Assembly: GCA_965116765.1 (NCBI GenBank)
Contig: OZ220718.1
Coordinates: 868,001-932,000 of the forward strand
From: JAJEEA01 sp965116765
Lineage (GTDB): Bacteria; Acidobacteriota; Vicinamibacteria; Vicinamibacterales; UBA8438
Direction: 5' to 3'
Length of the DNA: 64,000 nucleotides
Positions 44,252 to 52,460 of this stretch are shown here, piece by piece. The notes beneath the pieces were generated by a model that saw only the letters and a list, made by a program, of their open reading frames with translations, was not told the DNA's origin and made no database searches. The translations under genes were made by a program, and so were the position numbers. The first letter of the stretch is position 1. Each line of letters begins with the position of its first letter.

Positions 44252-45184
44252 TCACCCCCGGGCGGAACGCGGGAACGCGTCCTCGCCGATGGCCCGGCGC
44301 ACGAGGTTCCCGGCGCGCCGGATGCGGGCGAGGGCCTTGGCGTAGGTGTCGCCGGTCTTCTCCATCACGATGGCGGCCTTGACGTTCCACTTGGCCCGCC
44401 CGAGCAGCAGCCCGGCCGCGTCGTAGTCGAGGCCGGTCACCGTCGTGATGATGTTGCGGGCCCGGCTCCGGCGCTGCTCCGACCCCGTCTGCACGTCCAC
44501 CATCAGGTTGCCGTAGGTCTTGCCGATGTGGACCATGGAGATGGTGGTCAGCATGTTGAGCACCATCTTCGTCGCCGTGCCCGCCTTCAACCGGGTCGAT
44601 CCGGCGATGACCTCGGGCCCCACCTCGGGGGCGATGATGACGTCGACGAACGTCTGCAGCTCGCTCCCCGGCCAGCACGTGACGAAGACGATCTTCACCC
44701 CGGCCCGGCGCGCCCGGGTCAACGCCCCCCGCACGAACTGGGTCATGCCGCTGGCGGATATCCCGACGAGAACGTCCTTGCTCGACAGGCGCAACCGCCG
44801 AACCGCCCGTCCCCCCTCCTCGAAGTTGTCCTCGACCCCTTCCCGCGACTTGAAGAACGCCTCGCGCCCCCCCGCCATGACCGCCTGCACGAGCTGGGCC
44901 GGGGTGCTGAACGTGGGCGGCATCTCCGCCGCCTCGAGGACGCCGAGCCGACCGCTGGTGCCTGCCCCCACGAAGACGAGCCGGCCGCCCTTGCCGAACG
45001 CCTCGGTGATCAGATCGGCGGCGATGGCGATGCGCTCCTTCTCGCGCTGCACCGCCTTGATGATGCGACGGTCCTCCTTGAGCATCAGCTCGGCGATCTC
45101 CTCGGTGGAGGCCTGGTCTATCGCGATGGACCGGGGATTGATGGCTTCGGTGGGAAGGGACTGCCACTTGGAACGCTTCGGCAT
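44252..45184 (-). CDS. murQ: N-acetylmuramic acid 6-phosphate etherase
   Basis: 310 residues, SIS-domain etherase that cleaves the lactyl ether of MurNAc-6-P to give GlcNAc-6-P. The family signature VGAGTSGRLGVLEAAEMPPT is intact, with GREAFFKSREGVEDN after it and GPEVIAGSTRLKAGTATKMV for sugar-phosphate binding. First gene of the operon, with a near-consensus promoter 30-60 bp upstream. Confidence 0.95.
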   Translation of the reverse strand: MPKRSKWQSLPTEAINPRSIAIDQASTEEIAELMLKEDRRIIKAVQREKERIAIAADLITEAFGKGGRLVFVGAGTSGRLGVLEAAEMPPTFSTPAQLVQAVMAGGREAFFKSREGVEDNFEEGGRAVRRLRLSSKDVLVGISASGMTQFVRGALTRARRAGVKIVFVTCWPGSELQTFVDVIIAPEVGPEVIAGSTRLKAGTATKMVLNMLTTISMVHIGKTYGNLMVDVQTGSEQRRSRARNIITTVTGLDYDAAGLLLGRAKWNVKAAIVMEKTGDTYAKALARIRRAGNLVRRAIGEDAFPRSARG

Positions 45185-45214
45185 GAGACGCCACCCGGAC
45201 GGAAGGTGCGGCGG

Positions 45215-45243
45215 ATACTACTCCTCGGTCCGGCGGGTGTCAA
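45215..45243 (-). promoter_or_regulatory. sigma70-type promoter of murQ operon
   Basis: Minus strand consensus TTGACA (45238-45243), 17-bp spacer, TAGTAT (45215-45220); start near 45208, so a 24-nt leader. Confidence 0.75.
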
Positions 45244-45501
45244 CCGGCGCGCCGGCGGTTCCGGGGCCGGCACTCGGCGCCGCGGCGGGCCGGGACCGAA
45301 TCGGCGGGGGAGCGCTTGCGGGCAGGACCGCGGGCCGGAAGCCCCGCGCCCTCCGGCCGGGAGCCGGCCGGCTTCGTGCCGGGGCCGGCGGGTCGACGGA
45401 TGCAGTGTCCCGACGTTGGCGGGCGACAGCCTCGCGGCCTCCGCGTGGACGACAGCCGCGGTGACGGCTTTCCTGTCGTGCACCCTGCCGGAGCCGGCTG
45501 G

Positions 45502-45530
45502 TTGACGGCGGGGCCGCGCACGGCTACAAT
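45502..45530 (+). promoter_or_regulatory. sigma70-type promoter of hom operon
   Basis: TTGACG (45502-45507), 17-bp spacer, TACAAT (45525-45530); start near 45537, 14 nt before the leader peptide start. The roughly 260 bp between this and the murQ promoter hold no gene. Confidence 0.8.
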
Positions 45531-45550
45531 ACGCTGTTGATCAGAAGGGC

Positions 45551-45646
45551 ATGCAGCAAGCTCGGGCACAGGCCATGACAGAGAACATGACGACTCCGGT
45601 CGCGATGACCACCATGGCGCCCGCTCCGCGCGGGCACAGTGGGTGA
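45551..45646 (+). CDS. Thr/Met-rich leader peptide of hom operon attenuator
   Basis: 31 codons from ATG 45551 to TGA 45644-45646, preceded by AGAAGGG as ribosome binding site. Threonine or methionine appear in clusters: MT (residues 9-10), MTT (13-15) and MTTM (19-22), giving five Thr and four internal Met in 14 residues, using ACA, ACG, ACT and ACC. The stop codon lies within the 5' arm of an antiterminator. Position and codon bias match thrL-type leaders of enterobacteria, where Thr/Ile codons sense charged tRNA; here Thr and Met, both end products of homoserine, are represented. Confidence 0.75.
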   Translation: MQQARAQAMTENMTTPVAMTTMAPAPRGHSG

Positions 45647-45674
45647 TGTAGCCGGAGAGCAGCAGGGTCCGACC

Positions 45675-45708
45675 AGCCATCATCCACACCGGATGATGGT
45701 TTTTTTTT
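45675..45708 (+). terminator. attenuator terminator upstream of hom
   Basis: Stem CCATCATCC (45677-45685) / GGATGATGG (45691-45699), loop ACACC, then nine T residues (45700-45708). A strong intrinsic terminator placed before the first structural gene. The competing antiterminator pairs GTGGGTGATG (45639-45648) with CATCATCCAC (45678-45687), ten pairs with one G-U. A further hairpin, GCCCG/CGGGC (45619-45635), could be a pause site. Confidence 0.9.
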
Positions 45709-45718
45709 GCACAGTCGC

Positions 45719-47047
45719 ATGGACGTGGTGACGGCCAGTCGACCGACCCGGTGCGGGTGCACCGTGGGCATCGCGGGTTTCGGAACGGTGGGCCGGGCGG
45801 TGGCCCGCATCCTCGCCGACGGCTCGCACCCGGCGCTGCGGCTGACGCACGTCTGCAACCGCGACGTCGCCCGCAAGCGCGTCGACTGGGCGGGACCCGA
45901 CGTGGTCTGGACCGACTCGTTCCAGGCCCTCGTCGACAGCCCGGTGGACGTCATCGTCGAGCTGGTCGGCGGGCAGGACCCGGCCCGGGGCTGGATAGAG
46001 CAGGCGCTGGCCGCCGGCAAGTCCGTCGTCACCGCCAACAAGCAGGTCATCGCCCACGGCGGCCCCGCGTTGCTGCAGGAGGCGGGACGCCGGGGCCGGC
46101 ACCTGTTGTTCGAGGCCGCCGTGGCGGGCGGGATCCCGATTCTCCGGGGGCTCCGCGAAGGCGTGGCGGGGGACCGCCTGCGGCGGATTCAGGGCATCCT
46201 GAACGGCACGTGCAACTACGTCCTGACCCGGATGGAGAGCGCGGGGCTGTCCTTCCGGGACGCGCTGGCGGAGGCACAGCGTCTCGGATACGCCGAGGCG
46301 GACCCGACCGACGACGTCGACGGCCACGACGCCGGGGCCAAGCTGGCGATTCTCGCCGGCGTCGGCCTCGGCCGCGTCGTGCGCGTCGACGACATCCCGG
46401 TGGAGCCGATCACCGCGGTCGCCGGCGTCGACTTCGCCTACGCCCGCCGGCTCGGTTGCGTCATCCGGCAGGTGGCGCGGGCCGAGCTGCTTCCCGACGC
46501 GGGCGGCCTGCACGCGGCGGTGCGGCCCGCCCTGGTCTCGGAGGCGTCGACGCTGGGGCGGGTCGAGGGCAGCAAGAACGTCGTGGTCGTCGACGGGGAG
46601 TTCGGGGGAGAGACCGCGTTCTCCGGGTTCGGGGCCGGCGGCGAGCCGACCGCGGTCGCCGTCGTGTCGGATCTGATGGCGATCGCGCGGGGCAACGCGG
46701 CGCCGCCGGACGGCTGGCTGCCGGCCTCGGGAGACCCGTCGCCGGTGGCCCGCGAGTTCGAGGCCCCCCACTACGTGCGGTTCATGATCGACGACCGTCC
46801 GGGCATCGTCGCGAGCCTGGCCCGGGTCTTCTCGCACCACGGCATCAACCTCGATGCGGTGCTGCAGGAGCCGGGCTGGCCGAAGGCCGAGCTGCCGTTC
46901 GTGATGACCCTCGAGCCGTGCCGCTCGACCGCCGTCGCGGCGGCCCTGGCCGACGCCGCCCGCTTCGATTTCCACGTGCGGCCGCCGCTGTGGCTGCCGA
47001 TGTTCGTCGACCGGCCAGACGGGGCCGAGGGTCCGTCACCGGCGTGA
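45719..47047 (+). CDS. hom: homoserine dehydrogenase
   Basis: 442 residues. NAD(P)-binding GIAGFGTVGRAVARIL, catalytic-region NKQVIAHGG, AAVAGGIPI and GILNGTCNYVLTRM, and a C-terminal ACT domain (APHYVRFMIDDRPGIVASLA) that usually binds threonine for feedback inhibition. It reduces aspartate semialdehyde to homoserine. The ATG at 45719 lies 10 bp after the attenuator T run and has no evident Shine-Dalgarno; a TTG at 45707 is in frame. First structural gene of the aspartate-family operon. Confidence 0.95.
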   Translation: MDVVTASRPTRCGCTVGIAGFGTVGRAVARILADGSHPALRLTHVCNRDVARKRVDWAGPDVVWTDSFQALVDSPVDVIVELVGGQDPARGWIEQALAAGKSVVTANKQVIAHGGPALLQEAGRRGRHLLFEAAVAGGIPILRGLREGVAGDRLRRIQGILNGTCNYVLTRMESAGLSFRDALAEAQRLGYAEADPTDDVDGHDAGAKLAILAGVGLGRVVRVDDIPVEPITAVAGVDFAYARRLGCVIRQVARAELLPDAGGLHAAVRPALVSEASTLGRVEGSKNVVVVDGEFGGETAFSGFGAGGEPTAVAVVSDLMAIARGNAAPPDGWLPASGDPSPVAREFEAPHYVRFMIDDRPGIVASLARVFSHHGINLDAVLQEPGWPKAELPFVMTLEPCRSTAVAAALADAARFDFHVRPPLWLPMFVDRPDGAEGPSPA

Positions 47048-47112
47048 GGCGCGGACGCGACCGCGCGGGACGGAGGGTTCCCGGGAACCCGAGCGAAGAG
47101 GGAGGAGCGTCC

Positions 47113-48363
47113 ATGAGTGCGTTTTCCGGTCTGCGGTGTGCGATGTGCAAGACCGGTTTCCCGTCCGAGGCGCTGTACGTCTGCGACCAGTGCCTCGGTC
47201 CCCTCGAGGCGGTGTACGACTACGACGCGGCGCGGCGGACGCTCACCCGCGAGGCCGTCGCGGCGCGGCCGCGCAACCTCTGGCGGTACCGCGAGCTGCT
47301 CCCCGTCACCGGCGAGCCCCGGACCGGCCTCCACTCCGGATGCACGCCGCTGGTGCGGGCGCACCGGCTGGGACGCGAGCTCGGGGTGGCCGAGCTCTAC
47401 CTCAAGGACGATTCCGTGAACCACCCGACGCTGTCCTACAAGGACCGCGTCGTGCCGGTGGCCGCCACCCGGGCCGTCGAGCTCGGGTTCGACACCCTGG
47501 GCTGCGCGTCGACCGGCAACCTCGGCAACAGCGTGGCCGCCCACGCGGCCCGGCTCGGCCTGACCTGCTACGTGTTCATTCCTCACGACCTGGAGCCGGG
47601 CAAGATTCTGGGCTCGGCCGTCGCCGCCCCCCACATCGTGAAGATCGACGGCACCTACGACGACGTGAACCGCCTGTGCACGCAGGCCGGCGAGCGGTAC
47701 GGGTGGGCGTTCGCCAACATCAACCTGCGCAGCTACTACGCCGAGGGCGCCAAGACCTGCGGCTTCGAGATCGTCGAGCAGCTCGGGTGGCGCTATCCGC
47801 GGCACCTCGTCTCGCCGGTGGCCGGGGGCACCCTGCTGCCGCGCATCGGGCGGGCGTTCCGCGAGCTCCGCAAGGTGGGGCTGGCCGAGGGAGAGCTGCC
47901 GAAGATCCACGCGGCGCAGGCGGCGGGATGCGCGCCGGTGATCAACGCCCTCGAGAGCGGGGCCGAGTATCCGGAGCCGGTGCGGCCCGACACCATAGCC
48001 AAGTCCATAGCCATCGGCAACCCCGCCGACGGGCACCAGGTGCTCGAGACGGTACGAGGCAGCGGGGGGACCGGGGCGCGGGCGACCGACGCGGAGATCC
48101 TCGACGCGATCGCGCTGCTGGCGCGCACCGAGGGCATCTTCACGGAGCCCGCCGGCGGCACCACCCTCGCCGCCACCATCAACCTGCTGAAGACGGGGGC
48201 GCTCCCGAAGGACGAGTCGATAGTCGTGTGCATCACCGGCAACGGGTACAAGACCGCCCACGTCATGGCCGACCACCCCACCGAGTCGACCCGCATCGGC
48301 CGGTCGCTGCGCGAGTTCGAGGCGTTCATGGCGTCGCGGGCGGGGCAGCCGGTTCATTCCTGA
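47113..48363 (+). CDS. thrC: threonine synthase (zinc-ribbon type)
   Basis: 416 residues, PLP fold-type II. An N-terminal CxxC pair (CAMC, CDQC) forms a zinc ribbon; the PLP lysine is in NHPTLSYKDRVV; the phosphate loop is ASTGNLGNSVAAHA. It converts O-phosphohomoserine to threonine. The start at 47113 has a strong GGAGGAG site. Homoserine kinase (thrB) is not in the operon. Confidence 0.93.
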   Translation: MSAFSGLRCAMCKTGFPSEALYVCDQCLGPLEAVYDYDAARRTLTREAVAARPRNLWRYRELLPVTGEPRTGLHSGCTPLVRAHRLGRELGVAELYLKDDSVNHPTLSYKDRVVPVAATRAVELGFDTLGCASTGNLGNSVAAHAARLGLTCYVFIPHDLEPGKILGSAVAAPHIVKIDGTYDDVNRLCTQAGERYGWAFANINLRSYYAEGAKTCGFEIVEQLGWRYPRHLVSPVAGGTLLPRIGRAFRELRKVGLAEGELPKIHAAQAAGCAPVINALESGAEYPEPVRPDTIAKSIAIGNPADGHQVLETVRGSGGTGARATDAEILDAIALLARTEGIFTEPAGGTTLAATINLLKTGALPKDESIVVCITGNGYKTAHVMADHPTESTRIGRSLREFEAFMASRAGQPVHS

Positions 48364-48374
48364 GAGCGAGCGCC

Positions 48375-49657
48375 GTGACGCCCGGAAACAGCTCCCGGAA
48401 TCGTTCAGCGAGATCGTCGAGGCGGAGGGCCACCTCATCGACTCGCGGCTGCTCGCCGCGGTCTTCGACAAGGTCATCGAGCGCGGCGCCCGCTACCACG
48501 TGCTGCGGTTCACCATCGGCCGCACCAACGAGGAGTTCTCGCAGCTCGAGATGCAGGTCACCGCGGACACCCGCGAGGGGCTCCGCGAGCTCGTCGAGGA
48601 GCTGATGCCCCTCGGCTGCCATCCCCGGCCGCAGCGCGAGGCCCGGCTCGAGGAGGCCGGCGACGGCTTCGTCCCCGACGACTTCTACTCGACCACCAAC
48701 CACCGGACCCAGATTCGCCACGGCGGCCGCTGGGTCGACGTGGAGCGCCAGCGGATGGACGCGGTGGTGGTGGTGCGCGACGGCCGCGCCGCGTGCCGGA
48801 AGCTCCGGGACGTCCGTCGCGGGGAGCAGGTCGTGTGCGGGCTCGACGGCATCCGGGTCCTGCCGGAGTTCCAGGAACGCGACCGCCTCGGCTTCGCGTT
48901 CATGACCGGCGACGTCTCGACCGAGCGCCGGGTGGAGGTCAGCGTTTCGCGCGTCGTCGGCATGATGCGGGCGGTGAAGGCGGAAGGCGGACGCATCGTG
49001 GTGGTGGCGGGGCCGGTGGTGGTGCACAGCGGCGGCGGCGACTACCTGAGCCGGCTCGTCCGGCGGGGGTGGGTGGACGGACTGCTCGCGGGGAACGCGC
49101 TCGCGGTGCACGACGTCGAGCACGCCTTCTTCGGCACGTCGCTCGGGGTGGATCTCGACGCCGGCGTCGCCGTCGACGAGGGGCACAAGAACCACATGCG
49201 GGCCATCAACGCGATCCGCCGCGTCGGCGGCCTCCGCAACGCGGTCGAGCAGGGCCACCTGCGCTCGGGCGTCATGCACGACCTGATCGCGCACGACGTG
49301 CCCTACGTGCTCGCGGGCAGCATCCGCGACGACGGACCCCTGCCCGACACCCTGATGGACCTCGTCGAGGCCCAGGAACGCTACGCCGAGATGCTGCACG
49401 GGGCCCGGCTCGTGATCATGCTCTCCTCCATGCTCCACAGCATCGGGGTCGGCAACATGCTGCCGGCCTGGGTGCGCGTGGTCTGCGTGGACATCAACCC
49501 GGCGGTGGTGACGAAGCTCGCCGACCGCGGTTCGTCGCAGACCGCGGGCATCGTGACCGACGTGGGGCTGTTCCTGCATCAACTGTCGGCGCAGCTCGGC
49601 GACGAGGCGGCGCCGCGGCCGGTCCCGGCCGCCGCCGTGGACGGAGAGGGCCGATGA
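48375..49657 (+). CDS. COG1915/TIGR00300 (LOR/SDH-like) protein, 5' end disrupted by apparent one-base loss
   Basis: Conserved sequence begins at EIVEAEGHLIDSRLLAAVFD (codons from about 48410) and continues to 49657, with VVVAGPVVVHSGGGDYL and GVGNMLPAWVRVVCVDINPA. This is the COG1915 family, annotated as LOR/SDH bifunctional enzyme; an archaeal member is reported as an ornithine cyclodeaminase. In the frame that encodes the conserved N-terminus there is no ATG, GTG or TTG before 48500. The GTG at 48375 is one frame off, and one added C in the run at 48381-48383 would give a complete 427-residue protein. It overlaps the lysC region by ATGA at its end. Its role in an aspartate-family operon is unknown. 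Confidence 0.8.
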
Positions 49658-49728
49658 CCCCGCCGCGTCGGTCGGGGACCTCCCAGGCCGCCGGCTCGCG
49701 CGCCGCCGACGGGGAGGGGGAGAAACCG

Positions 49729-50988
49729 ATGACCGCGCCGGCCGGCCGCAAGGGCCCGGTGGTCGTGCAGAAGTACGGGGGCACGTCGGTGGCGACGGCG
49801 GAGCGGATACTCGCCATCGCCGACCGCATCGAACGGAACCTCGGCCGCACACCCCGGCTCGTCGTCGTGCTCTCGGCCATGGGCAGCACCACCGACGAGC
49901 TCGTCGGCCTCGCCCACCAGGTAGCCGACCGGCCCTCGGGCCGGGAGATGGACCTCCTGCTCTCGACCGGCGAGCAGGTCACGGTGTCGTTGCTGGGCCT
50001 GGCCCTCCAGAACCGGGGCATTCCCGCCATCTCCCTCACCGCGCTGCAGTGCGGCATCCGCACCGACGGGGTGTTCAACGTCGCCCGCATCCGCAGCATC
50101 GACACCGCCCGCATCCGCGCCGAGCTGGACTCGGGCCGGGTGGTCATCGTGACCGGCTTCCAGGGCATCAACGACGCCGACGACGTGACCACCCTCGGGC
50201 GCGGGGGGAGCGACATCACCGGGGCCGCCCTCGCCGCCGCCCTCGGGGCCGGCGCGTGCGAGATCTGCACCGACGTGGACGGCGTCTTCTCGGCCGACCC
50301 GTCCCGCGTGCCGGGGGCGCGGCTGTGGGCGGAGATCAGCTACGAGGAGGCCATCGAGATGGCCTCGAGCGGCGCCAAGGTCCTGCATCCCCGCGCCGCC
50401 GAGGTGTGCATGGAGTACGACGTGCCGATTCACGTGCGTAGCAGCTTCCATCTGCGCGAGGGCACGTGGATTCGAGGAGCAGCGAGCATCATGGAACGAG
50501 CCGAGGTCGTCGCGGTCACCGGGGACGCGAAGATCGCCAAGTTCACCCTGCTGGACGTGCCGGACGAGCCGGGCATGGCGGCGCGGGTCTTCCAGGACCT
50601 CGCGGCGGGGGGCATCAACGTCCGGCTCATCATCCAGAGCGCGAGCTCTGCCCACCAGGGGCGCATCACCTTCATCCTCGACAAGGAGTTCGTCGCGGGG
50701 GCGCAGGAGCTGGCCCGGAGCTGGGAGGCCGGGGGGGTGACCAGCGGCTGCGTGGTCGAGGACGACGTCGCCAAGATATCCATCGTGGGCTCGCGGCTCG
50801 CGGCGACGCCGGGGCTGGCGGCGCGCATGTTCGCGGTCCTCGCTCGGCGGGGGATCAACATCGACTGCATCAGCTCGTCGGAGATGAAGGTGGCCTGCGT
50901 CATCTCGGCCGAGCGGCTCGACGAGGCGACGGCGGCGGTGCACCAGGAGTTCTTTCCCGCGGACGAGGCCGCGGCGGCGACGGCGTGA
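49729..50988 (+). CDS. lysC: aspartate kinase
   Basis: 419 residues from ATG 49729, chosen for the strong GGGGAGGGGGAGA site; an in-frame ATG at 49654 overlaps the previous stop (ATGA) and adds 25 poorly conserved residues. Kinase signature VVQKYGGTSVATAERI, then TTLGRGGSDITGAALAAALG and EICTDVDGVFSADP. The C-terminal third has two ACT domains (DEPGMAARVFQDLAAGGINV; ATPGLAARMFAVLARRGINI) for allosteric control by lysine and/or threonine. Catalyses the first step of the pathway. Confidence 0.95.
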   Translation: MTAPAGRKGPVVVQKYGGTSVATAERILAIADRIERNLGRTPRLVVVLSAMGSTTDELVGLAHQVADRPSGREMDLLLSTGEQVTVSLLGLALQNRGIPAISLTALQCGIRTDGVFNVARIRSIDTARIRAELDSGRVVIVTGFQGINDADDVTTLGRGGSDITGAALAAALGAGACEICTDVDGVFSADPSRVPGARLWAEISYEEAIEMASSGAKVLHPRAAEVCMEYDVPIHVRSSFHLREGTWIRGAASIMERAEVVAVTGDAKIAKFTLLDVPDEPGMAARVFQDLAAGGINVRLIIQSASSAHQGRITFILDKEFVAGAQELARSWEAGGVTSGCVVEDDVAKISIVGSRLAATPGLAARMFAVLARRGINIDCISSSEMKVACVISAERLDEATAAVHQEFFPADEAAAATA

Positions 50989-51091
50989 CCCCGGCCGCAC
51001 CTGGTGAAGCCGCGACAGGTAAAGGATGTCCCGCCCAGCGCGGGCGTCATCGGCAACCAGCGCTATCGGCGCGGGCGGAGGACGGGGAAGG

Positions 51092-52138
51092 ATGAGCACG
51101 AAGATCGAGGCGGGCGTACTGGGCGCGACGGGCACGGTGGGGCAGGAGTTCATCGCCGGGCTGGCGGACCATCCGTGGTTCGCCGTCACCTGGATCGGCG
51201 CCAGCGAGCGCTCGGCCGGCAAGGCCTACCGGGACGCCACCCCCTGGCGGCTTCCGGCGCCGCGCCCCGACCCCATCGCGGACATGACGGTCGACCGGGT
51301 GACGCCGGGCCGGGCGCCGAAGCTGCTGTTCTCGGGCCTCGACGCCTCGGTGGCGGGCGAGGTGGAGGCGGAGTTCGCGCGGGCGGGGCACGTCGTCGTC
51401 ACCAACGCCCGCAACCACCGCATGGACCCGCTGGTGCCGCTCGCGATTCCGGAGATCAACGCCGACCATCTCTCGCTGCTGGACCACCAGGGCGCGGCCC
51501 GGGGATGGTCGGGCCTCATCGTCACCAACCCCAACTGCTCGACCATCGTCCTTGCCCTGGCCCTGGCCCCGCTGCGGCGGTTCGGCCTGCGGCAGGTCAT
51601 CGTCTCCACCCTGCAGGCGGCGTCCGGCGCCGGGTATCCGGGCGTGCCCTCGCTCGACCTCGTCGGCAACGTCATTCCGGTGGTGCGCGGCGAAGAGTCG
51701 AAGATGGAGACCGAGACCCGGAAGATTCTCGGCCGGGTCAACGGCAGCGGGGTAGAGCCCCATCCGGTGACGGTGAGCGCGGGGACGACGCGGGTGCCGG
51801 TCATCAACGGCCACACCGAGCTGGTGTCGGTGGCCCTCGACGAGGCGCCCGCCGTCGAGGAGATGGTCGCGGCCATCCGGGAGTTCCGTGGCCGTCCGCA
51901 GGAGCTCGACCTGCCCGGCGCCCCGCCGCGGCCGGTGCTGTACATGGACGAGGACGATCGCCCGCAGCCCCGGCTCGACGCCGACCGCGACCGGGGCATG
52001 GCGGTCTGCGTCGGCCGTCTCCGCCCCTGCCCGGTCCTCGGCTACAAGCTCGTCGCGATGGGGCACAACACCGTCCGCGGGGCCGCGGGAGCGGCGGTGC
52101 TGAACGCGGAGCTGTTGAAGGCGACGGACCGGCTGTAG
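51092..52138 (+). CDS. asd: aspartate-semialdehyde dehydrogenase, archaeal/fungal type
   Basis: 348 residues. NADP site EAGVLGATGTVGQEFIAGL, catalytic Cys in VTNPNCSTIVLALAL, and TLQAASGAGYPGVPSLDLVG typical of the archaeal/fungal ASADH class rather than the E. coli class. It reduces aspartyl phosphate to the semialdehyde used by hom. ATG 51092 after GGGGAAGG; a frame extending to 51026 is low-complexity. Last gene of the operon. Confidence 0.94.
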   Translation: MSTKIEAGVLGATGTVGQEFIAGLADHPWFAVTWIGASERSAGKAYRDATPWRLPAPRPDPIADMTVDRVTPGRAPKLLFSGLDASVAGEVEAEFARAGHVVVTNARNHRMDPLVPLAIPEINADHLSLLDHQGAARGWSGLIVTNPNCSTIVLALALAPLRRFGLRQVIVSTLQAASGAGYPGVPSLDLVGNVIPVVRGEESKMETETRKILGRVNGSGVEPHPVTVSAGTTRVPVINGHTELVSVALDEAPAVEEMVAAIREFRGRPQELDLPGAPPRPVLYMDEDDRPQPRLDADRDRGMAVCVGRLRPCPVLGYKLVAMGHNTVRGAAGAAVLNAELLKATDRL

Positions 52139-52224
52139 CGGTCGGCTGGCGCATCGACTCGTTGCGAAGCCGCAACTCGCGTGAACGCGCGCAACTCTCG
52201 CGGGCGCCCGCCCTCGTGGAAGCC

Positions 52225-52401
52225 TCAGCCGCTCTTCTCGCCGGAGCGTGTGAGCAGGATGGCGTCGATTCGCCCGTTCAGGGCGCGGATGTCGGCCCGG
52301 ACTTCTCCGATCTCGTGCCGCAGGTCAGCCCGAAGATCACGCCGAATCCACAGCAACGCGCCCACGACCGCCAGCGCCGCGCCGATCACTTCGTAGTCCA
52401 T
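52225..52401 (-). CDS. 58-residue membrane coiled-coil protein
   Basis: Short gene: MDYEVIGAALAVVGALLWIR (one transmembrane helix) followed by RDLRADLRHEIGEVRADIRA, a strongly heptad-patterned amphipathic coil. It is too short to be judged by length, but the helix-coil design is unlikely by chance and mirrors the 105-residue gene at 2626-2943. It may be cotranscribed with the c-type heme gene that ends 60 bp upstream; a small palindrome GCACGAGTCGTGC lies between. Function unknown. Confidence 0.6.
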   Translation of the reverse strand: MDYEVIGAALAVVGALLWIRRDLRADLRHEIGEVRADIRALNGRIDAILLTRSGEKSG

Positions 52402-52460
52402 GCGCTGCGTCTAGCGTAGCACGAGTCGTGCGAAGAAGCGCTCCGGGCTCCGGGGCCCGG

